This document shows positions 43,977 through 51,788 of a stretch of 64,000 bases of DNA, piece after piece. Under the pieces are notes generated by a model. The model searched no databases. It was not told the origin of the DNA and saw only the letters and a program-made list of their open reading frames with translations. This DNA is from CAYQJS01 sp964417895. GTDB lineage: Bacteria > Chloroflexota > UBA6077 > SHYK01. A program made the translations under genes and the position numbers. The stretch lies in NCBI GenBank assembly GCA_964417895.1, contig CAYQJS010000004.1, positions 100,614 through 164,613 on the forward strand, in the 5' to 3' direction. Position 1 is the stretch's first letter; each line of letters starts with the position of its first letter.

Positions 43977-44666
43977 GTGTTTCTCTCCTTCGAGGGTCCG
44001 GATGGTGCGGGCAAGACCACGCAGGCCGGCGTCCTAGCGGAGAGGCTTCGCTCGGATGGGCACGACATTGTTCCAATCCACGAGCCCGGTGGAACGGAGC
44101 TGGGGACCGACGTGCGCGCGCTGCTGGTCAGGCGAGGTTGGGCGCCGATCGATCCGCGCGCCGAGGCGCTCCTGTTCTCCGCTTGCCGCGCCCAGTTGGT
44201 CGCCGAGGTGATTCGGCCGAGTATGGAGCGTGGCGCCATCGTGGTGGCGGACCGCTTTGCCGATTCCACGCTCGCCTATCAGGGATCGGGTCGTCGCCTC
44301 CCGGTAGATCAGCTGGAGCTGCTGATTCAGATGGCCACTGGCGGCCTGCAGCCGGACTTGACGCTGCTCCTGGATGTTCCCCCGGACGTGGGTCTGGGGC
44401 GTTTGCGCGCCAGCACTTCGGCTGGCGCCGTGCCACGCGCGCAGCTCTCGTTCTTTGAGGAGATCCAGCTGCCGCTGGACTGGAATCGGTTTGAGGACGA
44501 GGAGTTGGACTTCCACCAGCGTGTCCGGGCGGCCTACCTCCAGATGGCGCGGGCGCAGCCCCACCGGTGGCGGGTGATCGACGCGACACAGCCGATCGCC
44601 GCAGTGGAGCTAGCGGTTTGGGAGGAGGTCGGTCGCGTGCTCTTCAGGGCGAGCAGCCGCAACTGA
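43977..44666 (+). CDS. tmk: thymidylate kinase
   Basis: A 229-residue kinase converting dTMP to dTDP. MFLSFEGPDGAGKTTQAGVLAERL gives the P-loop, IHEPGGTELGTDVRALL the DR/EP-type substrate loop, VVADRFADSTLAYQGSGR the DR-Y motif, and TLLLDVPPDVGLGRL the later strand. The lid region is present and length is normal. GTG 43977 lies 2 nt after the stop of the R3H ATPase gene, indicating one transcript. Confidence 0.95.
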   Translation: MFLSFEGPDGAGKTTQAGVLAERLRSDGHDIVPIHEPGGTELGTDVRALLVRRGWAPIDPRAEALLFSACRAQLVAEVIRPSMERGAIVVADRFADSTLAYQGSGRRLPVDQLELLIQMATGGLQPDLTLLLDVPPDVGLGRLRASTSAGAVPRAQLSFFEEIQLPLDWNRFEDEELDFHQRVRAAYLQMARAQPHRWRVIDATQPIAAVELAVWEEVGRVLFRASSRN

Positions 44667-44762
44667 CGAGCCCCGCGGCTGATCCTGGGGCGTTCTCGTT
44701 ACTGTGTCGCTTTCGTGATTCGGCCCCCCCGCGCCCTCGTACCCTGAGCCCCTTGTGTCCGC

Positions 44763-44771
44763 TGCTAGAAT
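44763..44771 (+). promoter_or_regulatory. extended -10 for the DUF554 gene
   Basis: TGCTAGAAT (TGN plus TAGAAT, 5 of 6) lies about 42 nt before the GTG at 44814. It supports that upstream start over the GTG at 44843. Confidence 0.45.
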
Positions 44772-44813
44772 CCCCATCAGGTGGCCGCATGAGGCCCTCC
44801 TCTCGGAGGTAGC

Positions 44814-45595
44814 GTGCTAGGGACTCTGCTGAACGTGGGCACGTGCTCGCGGGCGGAGTCATCGGTACCTTCGTGGGCACGCGCTTCCCCGCCGGCCTGC
44901 GCCGGACTTTGATGCAGGCTATTGGGCTGGCGACCCTCGCCATTGGCATCCAGGGCATCCTCGCCACCTCCAGCGTCCTGCTTTTGCTGGCGAGCCTGGT
45001 GCTCGGCTCTGTCCTCGGCGAGCTGCTTCGCATCCACGACGGGCTCGACCGGATCGGTGAGTTAGCGCAGAGAGCCGTGGATCGGTGGAGCGGCGGGGGG
45101 AGCAGCCCTCACCCAGAGGGACGGGACGTACGCCCTCACCCCAACCCTCTCCCAGAGGGAGAGGGGGCTCAGGATCTGGCGCCTGCCACGCCAGTGGCGC
45201 AGGGCTTCGTCACGGCGAGTCTGATCTTCTGCGTCGGCCCGATGACCATCCTCGGCTCCTTCGAGGAGGGTCTGACGGGTACGTTTCAAACCCTTGCGCT
45301 CAAGGCGACGCTGGACGGGTTCACGGCTTCGATCCTCGCCTCGACTCTGGGTTGGGGCGTGCTCCTCTCGGCGGGCACAGTGCTGCTGTACCAGGGCGCA
45401 CTCACGCTCGGCGCCGGTCTGCTGCGCGGCCTGTTGACTGGCGCGATGATCACCGAGATGTCGGCTGTCGGGGGGCTGCTGATCGTGGGGATCGGGCTCA
45501 ACATCCTCGAGCTGTCTCGGATACGGGTGGCGAACATGCTCCCCGCCCTTGCCGTGGCCCCCGCTCTCATGGCCGTATCGGCGCGCTACACTTAG
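44814..45595 (+). CDS. DUF554 family membrane protein, frameshifted near the N-terminus
   Basis: A DUF554 (YdfK-like) polytopic membrane protein of about 260 residues. The expected start is GTG 44814, with GGAGG 4 nt upstream, reading MLGTLLNVGT. The continuation expected for the family, VLAGGVIGTFVGTRFP, is in another frame from 44843. One base is missing near 44840-44843, and the upstream frame would stop at about 44911. Either the sequence has an error or the gene is broken. Residues about 95-125 of the protein (PHPEGRDVRPHPNPLPEGEG-like) come from an in-frame interspersed repeat in a loop. Function of the family is unknown. Confidence 0.75.
45100..45178. repeat. interspersed repeat inside the DUF554 gene
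   Basis: Contains CCCTCACCCAGAGGGACGGG and CTCTCCCAGAGGGAGAGGG hairpin modules. In this frame it encodes the Pro/Glu/Gly-rich insert PHPNPLPEGEG without a stop. Confidence 0.75.
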
Positions 45596-45617
45596 ATCGG
45601 AGCTGAGGAGGCTGAGG

Positions 45618-47261
45618 TTGGCAAAGTACATCTTCGTGAGTGGCGGGGTTGTGTCGTCGATCGGCAAGGGCATCACCGTGGCGTCGATCGGCCGCCTGCT
45701 CAAGAGCCGTGGTGTCAATGTCTCCGTAGTGAAACTCGACCCCTACATCAACGTCGATCCCGGCACGATGAATCCCTATCAGCATGGCGAGGTCTTCGTG
45801 ACCGACGATGGCGCTGAAACGGACCTCGATCTCGGGCACTACGAGCGTTTCATCGACCTCAGCCTGTCGCGCGTCTCCAACGTCACTACCGGTCAGGTGT
45901 ACTCGGCTGTGATCGCGCGCGAGCGGCACGGCGACTTCCTGGGCGGCACTATCCAGGTCATTCCGCACATCACCAATGAGATCAAGGACCGAATCGTGCG
46001 GGCCGCGCGACAGAGCGGCGCCGACGTGGTGATCGTCGAGGTGGGTGGCACGGTCGGCGACATCGAGTGCCTGCCGTTCCTCGAGGCGGTGCGCCAGATG
46101 CGGCTCGATCTCGGCCGCGAGAATACGTTCTACATCCATCTCACGCTCCTCCCGTACATCGCCGCGACCAAGGAGCTGAAGACGAAGCCCACGCAGCACA
46201 GCGTAAAGGAGCTTCGGAGCATCGGCATCCAGCCCGACGCTATCCTGTGCCGTTCGGATGAGCCGGTGTCGGCCGATCTCAACGAAAAGATCGCCCTCTT
46301 CTGCGATGTCGACCAGCGCGCCGTGGTGCCGGTCCGGACGATGCCGAGCATCTACCAGGTGCCACTCTTGCTGGAGGACGCCGGCCTGGGTGAGTACATC
46401 GTCGAGCGCCTGCGGCTCGATGCCGAACAACCGGACCTTGCCGAGTGGCGGAACCTTGTTGAGCGCGTGCAGGACCCGCAGGGCTGCCTGCGTGTGGGGT
46501 TAGTGGGGAAGTACATGGAGCTGCGCGACGCCTACATCAGCGTCCGCGAGGCCCTCTACCACGCGGGCTGGGACTTCCAACGCGACGTTGCTATCGAGTG
46601 GATCGACTCCCAGCAACTGGAGTCGGAGGGTGCGGAGGCCGTCCTGGAGGGCCTGGATGGAATCGTCGTGCCGGGCGGCTTTGGCCATCGCGGCATCGAG
46701 GGGATGATCCGGGCCGCCCGCTACGCACGCGAAAACTCGGTCCCGTACCTGGGCCTGTGCCTCGGCATGCAGATCATGGCCATCGAGTTTGCGCGGAATG
46801 TGCTGGGGCTGGAGGAGGCCAACAGCAGCGAATTCAACATGTTTACGCCCCATCCGGTGATCGATCTGCTGCCCGAGCAGCGCGATCTGCCCGACAAGGG
46901 TGGCACCATGCGCCTCGGCCTCTATCCGTGCCAGCTCCAAGCGGACACGAAGGCGCTGGAGGCGTACGGCGAGCGGATCCTGTTCGAGCGACACCGGCAC
47001 CGCTTCGAGTTCAACAACGAGTATCGGCTGCCGTTCGAGCGGGCCGGCATGCGCTTTAGCGGTCTCTCGCCCGATGGGCGGCTCGTCGAGATCGCGGAGA
47101 TCGGCGGGCACCCCTGGATGATGGGCAGCCAGTTCCATCCCGAGTTCCGCTCGCGGCCGTACCGTCCGCATCCGCTGTTCCGTGGCTTCATCGGCGCGTG
47201 CCTGGCTCGCGCCGCCCGGGTAACGGCCCCGGCTGAGGTGGCCGAAGAGACGCGGGCGTAG
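45618..47261 (+). CDS. pyrG: CTP synthase
   Basis: A 547-residue enzyme making CTP from UTP, glutamine and ATP. The synthetase domain begins MAKYIFVSGGVVSSIGKGIT (P-loop-like) and contains KLDPYINVDPGTMNPYQHGEVFVTDDG, VGGTVGDIE and TKPTQHSVKELR. The C-terminal glutaminase domain carries the nucleophile in YLGLCLGMQ and the His/Glu pair in GSQFHPEFRSRP. Length is standard. TTG 45618 is the start: AGGAGG lies 6 nt upstream and it gives the canonical N-terminus. Confidence 0.97.
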   Translation: MAKYIFVSGGVVSSIGKGITVASIGRLLKSRGVNVSVVKLDPYINVDPGTMNPYQHGEVFVTDDGAETDLDLGHYERFIDLSLSRVSNVTTGQVYSAVIARERHGDFLGGTIQVIPHITNEIKDRIVRAARQSGADVVIVEVGGTVGDIECLPFLEAVRQMRLDLGRENTFYIHLTLLPYIAATKELKTKPTQHSVKELRSIGIQPDAILCRSDEPVSADLNEKIALFCDVDQRAVVPVRTMPSIYQVPLLLEDAGLGEYIVERLRLDAEQPDLAEWRNLVERVQDPQGCLRVGLVGKYMELRDAYISVREALYHAGWDFQRDVAIEWIDSQQLESEGAEAVLEGLDGIVVPGGFGHRGIEGMIRAARYARENSVPYLGLCLGMQIMAIEFARNVLGLEEANSSEFNMFTPHPVIDLLPEQRDLPDKGGTMRLGLYPCQLQADTKALEAYGERILFERHRHRFEFNNEYRLPFERAGMRFSGLSPDGRLVEIAEIGGHPWMMGSQFHPEFRSRPYRPHPLFRGFIGACLARAARVTAPAEVAEETRA

Positions 47262-47267
47262 CTCCTC

Positions 47268-48209
47268 ATGCGCATCCTCGTGACGGGTGCCGCTGGCTTC
47301 ATTGCGTCCCACGTGGCTGACGCCTTCCTCGAGCGCGGGCACGAGGTGGTCGTCGTGGACAACCTGTCCACAGGGCGGCGTGAGAACGTTCCGGCTGGTG
47401 CGCGTTTCATAGAGATGGACCTCACGTCGCCCGCCCTCGCGGATGTGTTAGCGGACGTCCGGCCCGAGGTGGTTGACCACCACGCTGCCCAAGCTGACGT
47501 GCGCCGGTCGGTGAGCGATCCGACGTTCGACGCGCGCGTGAACGTGCTCGGGACGCTGGCGCTTATCCAGGCGGCGGTCGAAGTGGGGACCAGAAAGTTC
47601 ATTTACGCTTCGAGCGGCGGCGCGATCTACGGGAATCCGGATGTCGTTCCCTGCAACGAGGACCATCCCATTCGACCCATCAGCCCGTATGGGGCTTCCA
47701 AGGCGGCCGCGGAGATATACGTGGAGACGATGAGCCGCGTGCATGGGCTGGATTACACGATCCTCCGCTATGCGAACGCCTATGGCCCTCGGCAGCATCC
47801 ATACACGGAAGAGGGCCAGGTGGTAGCCATCTTCACCCGGTTGATGCTGGCCGACCGCCAGCCGACGATCTTCGGAGACGGCGCGCAGGAGCGAGACTTC
47901 GTCTACGTTGGGGACATCGTGCACGCGAACCTGCGCGTGCTCGAGGGCGGAAGTCGGAGCACGTTCAATATCGGTACAGGTCGTGGGCTCACGGTGAACC
48001 ATCTCTACCAACAGCTGAAGGCTCTGACCGGTCACGTGGGCGATGCGCGTTTCGCAGCCCCACGCCCGGGTGAGGTGTTCCGCATCGCGCTGGATCCCGC
48101 CCGCGCGCGCGCCGGGCTCGGCTGGGAGGCGACGACGCCGCTGGATGTGGGCCTCCGCCGCACGGTTGAGTGGATTCGGGAGGCAATGGCTATGGAGCAG
48201 CCGGCGTGA
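47268..48209 (+). CDS. UDP-glucose 4-epimerase-like NAD-dependent epimerase
   Basis: A 313-residue extended SDR enzyme. RILVTGAAGFIASHVADAFLERGHEVVVVDNLSTGRREN gives the NAD site; FIYASSGGAIYGNP and YGASKAAAEIYVE carry the catalytic Ser and Tyr/Lys; LRYANAYGPRQHPYTEEGQVVAIF is the substrate region. It is most like GalE-type epimerases of UDP-sugars. It begins 6 nt after pyrG and overlaps the following guanylyltransferase gene as GTGA. Confidence 0.9.
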   Translation: MRILVTGAAGFIASHVADAFLERGHEVVVVDNLSTGRRENVPAGARFIEMDLTSPALADVLADVRPEVVDHHAAQADVRRSVSDPTFDARVNVLGTLALIQAAVEVGTRKFIYASSGGAIYGNPDVVPCNEDHPIRPISPYGASKAAAEIYVETMSRVHGLDYTILRYANAYGPRQHPYTEEGQVVAIFTRLMLADRQPTIFGDGAQERDFVYVGDIVHANLRVLEGGSRSTFNIGTGRGLTVNHLYQQLKALTGHVGDARFAAPRPGEVFRIALDPARARAGLGWEATTPLDVGLRRTVEWIREAMAMEQPA

Positions 48210-49282
48210 GCCGCTTCGCCGCCATCCTGGCCGGCGGGAGCGGCACGCGGCTGTGGCCCCTCAGCCGCTCACATCGTCCGAAACAGCTCCTGCCGCTGGT
48301 CGGCGACCGCTCTCTCATTCAGGCCACTGTGGACCGGGTAGCGCCGCTCGTCGCCCCTGAGCGCATCCTCGTCGTGACCGAGGCCACGCACGCGGACGTC
48401 CTCAGGGCACAGCTGCCAGAGCTGCCCCCTGAGAACGTCATCGTCGAGCCGCAGCGGCGCGGCACCGCCGCAGCCGTCGGCCTGGCGGCGACGGTCATTG
48501 CTCACCGCGATCCGAACGCGACGATGGTCTCGCTTCACGCTGACCACGCAGTCGAGCGTCCTCAGGAGTTCCGCTGCGTGCTGACGGCCGCCTTCGCTGT
48601 GGCCGAGTCGGACCCGTGGCTCGTAACGATGGGAGTCAGACCGTCGTCTGTCCACACCGGCCTTGGCTATATTGAGGTTGGCCCTGCTATCGGCGATTTC
48701 GAGGGGTACGAGGCCCACCGTGTGGTGCGCTTCGTCGAGAAGCCGGATGCCGCGACTGCCGAACGATTCGTGCGCGAAGGGTACCTGTGGAACCCGGGAT
48801 ACTTCATCTGGCGCGTGGATGTGATCCTGGATGAGTTCGCTCGGCTGCTGCCTGAGATGCGCGACCCGCTTCGTGAGGTGGAAGAGGCTCTTGACAGCGC
48901 CAGTTCCGAACGCGCGCTGGCGGATGCCTACGCTCGTATGCCGATGCAGACTATCGACTACGGAATCATGGAGCGCGCTGAGCGCATCGCCACGGTCCCC
49001 GGCGACTTCGGGTGGACCGACATCGGAAGCTGGGCCGTCTTGCTGGAGATCGCCCCGAAGGATGCCAGCGGGAACGTCGCGCGTGGCGACCATGTGGGCG
49101 TCGACACGCGGCGGACCCTGGTCTACGGGTCAGGCAAGCCGGTCTTCACCATAGGTGTCGAGGACCTCGTCATCGTGGATACGCCCGACGTGCTGCTCGT
49201 GTGCCACCCGGACCACGCCGAGCGCGTCAAAGAACTGGTGGAGCGGCTGCAGGCGGATCCGGATCGGTCGGCCCTGCTCTGA
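48206..49282 (+). CDS. mannose-1-phosphate guanylyltransferase
   Basis: A 358-residue nucleotidyltransferase making GDP-mannose from mannose 1-phosphate and GTP. The signature FAAILAGGSGTRLWPLSRSHRPKQLLPL at the N-terminus, SLHADHAVE (metal Asp), VRFVEKPDAATAERF and YLWNPGYFIWRVDVIL are all present. It is the single-domain ManC/RfbM form without the isomerase half. GTG 48206 overlaps the epimerase stop. GDP-mannose would feed the GT4-type transferases of the 22-30 kb cluster. Confidence 0.93.
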   Translation: MSRFAAILAGGSGTRLWPLSRSHRPKQLLPLVGDRSLIQATVDRVAPLVAPERILVVTEATHADVLRAQLPELPPENVIVEPQRRGTAAAVGLAATVIAHRDPNATMVSLHADHAVERPQEFRCVLTAAFAVAESDPWLVTMGVRPSSVHTGLGYIEVGPAIGDFEGYEAHRVVRFVEKPDAATAERFVREGYLWNPGYFIWRVDVILDEFARLLPEMRDPLREVEEALDSASSERALADAYARMPMQTIDYGIMERAERIATVPGDFGWTDIGSWAVLLEIAPKDASGNVARGDHVGVDTRRTLVYGSGKPVFTIGVEDLVIVDTPDVLLVCHPDHAERVKELVERLQADPDRSALL

Positions 49283-49339
49283 GGGAGTATGCGCCCACGA
49301 GGGGAGGACCCTTTCGCTGCTCTCACGATGATGGATCGG

Positions 49340-51061
49340 CTACCCCCGGGCGGGCATGTCCCACTCGTGCACGTTCCACGTGTGCATGATGTTGCCCGTG
49401 TGCGCGATCCCCGTAATCGGTACCAGCCCAGTGAATCCGGTGACCGCCACAGCCTGGAGCTCGTACTGAATCGCTAGCGCCGGTAGCTCAGCGTGGAAGG
49501 CTCTGAGCATGTCGCGCTCGGACGTGATCCGCGTTTCGTCATCCAGAGCGGTCCGCAGCCGCAGCCCGGCGTCGTCCCACGCAGGGCTCGAGAAGTTGCC
49601 CCGGTTGGTGCCGGCCCATCGGTTGGCGGCTGTCGGGGTCTGGTCCCCGGCGAACCGGCGTACGGCGCTGACGCCGCCCATGGGGTTCTGTTGCACGGTC
49701 ACACCGAAATAGGTCGCGCGGGCCTCGGCGTCGCGCAGCAAGGCGTCAGACAGGATCTCTAGCTGGCCGTCGATGCCGATCGCTTTCCAGTCCTGCTGCA
49801 CGATGGTGGCTTCTTTCTCGCGCGCTTCCCCGGGACGGATCTGCATCGTGAACCGCTGGCCGCCTTTCTGGAGGATGCCGTCAGGGCCCGTGGTCCAGCC
49901 CACCTCGGTCAACAGAGCCGCCGCGCGCCGTGGGTCGAACGGGACCTCGATGATGGCATCCCGCAGCTGTGCGTAGTTGGAGAAGCTCGGGTGGAGCCAG
50001 TTGTGCGCTACCCCGCCCTGGTCGCCCTGCAGGCTGCGGGTAAGCTCCTCGCGATTCATGGCCAGGAGCAGCGCCTGCCGCACGCGCACGTCCCTCAGGT
50101 CGGCCGGCTGCGCCAGCGGCCCCTTCTGAGGCTCCACGAACTGCCAGCGCACCCGCTCGACGACCACCTCGCCCTTCCGGGTCGTCTGCCACTCCTGCCT
50201 GAGCGTCTGGAGTTGGTCGTAGTCGGGCGAGCCGGTCGGTAGGAAGATGTTGATAGTCCCAGCCCGTATGTTGGCAACCCCGGTGTTGGAGTCCTCGATG
50301 AACGGAATGCGCACTCGGTCGATCTTGGGCCGACCCAGGAAGTAGTTGTCGTTGGCAACCAGCTCCATGTGGCTTCCATGCTCCCAGGTCACCATCTTGA
50401 AGGGGCCAGTGCCGACGTACTGGCTGCTGAAGTAGGGCTGCGCAATCAGGTTCTCTTTGTTGTCGCGATATGGGCCGTCCAGGATGTGCTTAGGCAGGGG
50501 GAAGAACTCGCGGTGCTCCAGGCGGTCGGCGAACGCGTAGGTCTGCCGCCACGTGGCCACGGCGGTCTGGGCGTCGAGCGCCACGATCCCCTCCATGAGC
50601 CGCAGTGCGGACGCATTCCCATTGGGAATCGCCGGATCGCGCCCGACATCCAGCGAGAAGACTATGTCGTCGGCGGTGAATGGTGTGCCGTCGTGCCACG
50701 TGACGCGGGGACGGACCTTGTACGTCACCTCCATCTTGCCGTCAGGGAAAATCCTCCAGGTGCCCTTATCGACGGAGGGCAGCTCCGACAGCAGCCGCGG
50801 TGTGACCGAGCCGTCAGAGGTGACGACGGCGAGATACTGATTGACCAGGTGCCCCAGCTGCCGGACGCCGCTGCCGCCGCCCCCATTGATGCCATCCCAG
50901 AAGTTCTTGGGGTCCTCGTTGATGGCAGCAACGAGGAACTTGGGGCCCGTGGGCGCCCCGCCCTGGCCCTCGCCCCGCGAGGTTTGACCGGCTGGGTTCG
51001 CCGGAGCGCAGGCGGCGAGTGCAAGACTGAGTACTGCGACGATTTGGAGCCTGAGGAGCAT
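49340..51061 (-). CDS. ABC transporter substrate-binding lipoprotein (SBP_bac_5, peptide/opine type)
   Basis: A 573-residue extracellular binding protein. The signal peptide ends in the lipobox LALAAC (about residues 13-18). The mature protein follows the oligopeptide-binding plan: RPRVTWHDGTPFTADDIVFSLD is the family motif, with PFKMVTWEHGSHMELVANDNYF, DVRVRQALLLAMNREEL and AAALLTEVGWT later. ATG 51061 has GGGAGGG upstream. No permease or ATPase gene is adjacent, so it is an orphan binding protein. It is convergent with the guanylyltransferase gene. Confidence 0.92.
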   Translation of the reverse strand: MLLRLQIVAVLSLALAACAPANPAGQTSRGEGQGGAPTGPKFLVAAINEDPKNFWDGINGGGGSGVRQLGHLVNQYLAVVTSDGSVTPRLLSELPSVDKGTWRIFPDGKMEVTYKVRPRVTWHDGTPFTADDIVFSLDVGRDPAIPNGNASALRLMEGIVALDAQTAVATWRQTYAFADRLEHREFFPLPKHILDGPYRDNKENLIAQPYFSSQYVGTGPFKMVTWEHGSHMELVANDNYFLGRPKIDRVRIPFIEDSNTGVANIRAGTINIFLPTGSPDYDQLQTLRQEWQTTRKGEVVVERVRWQFVEPQKGPLAQPADLRDVRVRQALLLAMNREELTRSLQGDQGGVAHNWLHPSFSNYAQLRDAIIEVPFDPRRAAALLTEVGWTTGPDGILQKGGQRFTMQIRPGEAREKEATIVQQDWKAIGIDGQLEILSDALLRDAEARATYFGVTVQQNPMGGVSAVRRFAGDQTPTAANRWAGTNRGNFSSPAWDDAGLRLRTALDDETRITSERDMLRAFHAELPALAIQYELQAVAVTGFTGLVPITGIAHTGNIMHTWNVHEWDMPARG

Positions 51062-51179
51062 GGGGCCCTCCCTCTCGATGCGCGGCAACGCCATTTATAT
51101 CTTGACGACGCCCGAGGTTCTCGTCAAGGAAACGCGGCACGGCATGTGCGAGTTTCAGGTCGATTCAGGGCTCAGGGGA

Positions 51180-51779
51180 TTACTTTGGCGTTGCTCCCAC
51201 GGCCTCCATGAGCTTGAGAAAGTTCTCGTACGGGTGCGCGCCTACGATGGCGTAGCGGCCTGAGACGAACGTCGGCACGCCCGTTACCCCCATCGCCCGC
51301 GACTCCTCGTACTGAGCCGATACGCGATCGCGATAGCGTCCCTCGTTGAGAGCGGTGCGCAGATCCGTCGCATCGATCCCCGCTTCACTGGCCACGTCGC
51401 AGAGGACGTCGGTTGACCCGATGTTGCGATCGTGCACGAAGTAGGCGCGAAAGATCGCATGCCGCAGCGCGTCGCCGCCGCCCGCCTCGCGGGCCCACTC
51501 CGCCGCCTCGTGGGCGGGAGTCGAGTCGTACCAATGGGCGCGGTCCCCGTGCTCCAGGCCCTCCTGATCGGCAAGGCGGGCGAAGTTGGCGCGCCGCGCG
51601 GCCCGCACCTCCGGGTCCCAGGGTATCGCTGCCCCCTCGGGGGGGATCCCCGGGTGCAGCTCGAACGCGCGCCACTCGACCTCGAGGTCGTACTCGTCGC
51701 GGAGCTTGTCGACCCGAGCCTGGCCGACGTAGCAGTAGGGTCAGATGAAGTCGCTGATCACCGTGAACTTCGTCGCCAT
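51180..51779 (-). CDS. DsbA/FrnE-family thiol oxidoreductase, candidate selenoprotein (UPYC)
   Basis: A 199-residue DsbA/FrnE-like protein if the in-frame TGA at 51741-51743 is read through. It starts at ATG 51779 with AGGAGG 5 nt upstream and reads MATKFTVISDFI, then TGA, then PYCYVGQARVDKLRDEYDL. The TGA falls exactly at the first Cys of the CxYC active site (residue 13; resolving Cys 16). The rest is a complete FrnE chain: EWRAFELHPGIPPEG, the helical insert, and the cis-Pro loop GVTGVPTFVSGRYAIVGAHP. Read as a selenocysteine the site is UPYC. Alternatives are a sequencing error or a TGC-to-TGA mutation, which would leave a shorter frame from about 51608. It is 9 nt downstream of secF. Confidence 0.72.
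51708..51743 (-). promoter_or_regulatory. SECIS-like hairpin after the in-frame TGA
   Basis: On the minus strand, 12 nt after the TGA, GTCGGCC (51728-51722) pairs with GGTCGAC (51714-51708), 7 bp with one G-U pair, around the 7-nt loop AGGCTCG. The loop begins 19 nt after the TGA and has G in its second position. This agrees with the general bacterial SECIS model (loop 16-37 nt from UGA, G among the first two loop bases). Confidence 0.5.
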
Positions 51780-51788
51780 GAGCTCCTC

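Noticed and set aside
45549..45617. longer N-terminus for CTP synthase
   Set aside because: Overlaps the end of DUF554 and lacks the canonical MAKYIFVSGG start, which is given by TTG 45618 with AGGAGG.
51180..51608. FrnE gene as a simple 142-residue truncated protein
   Set aside because: The upstream 57 codons match the FrnE N-terminus and have the ribosome site, so the gene is full length with an in-frame TGA; the short frame lacks the active site.
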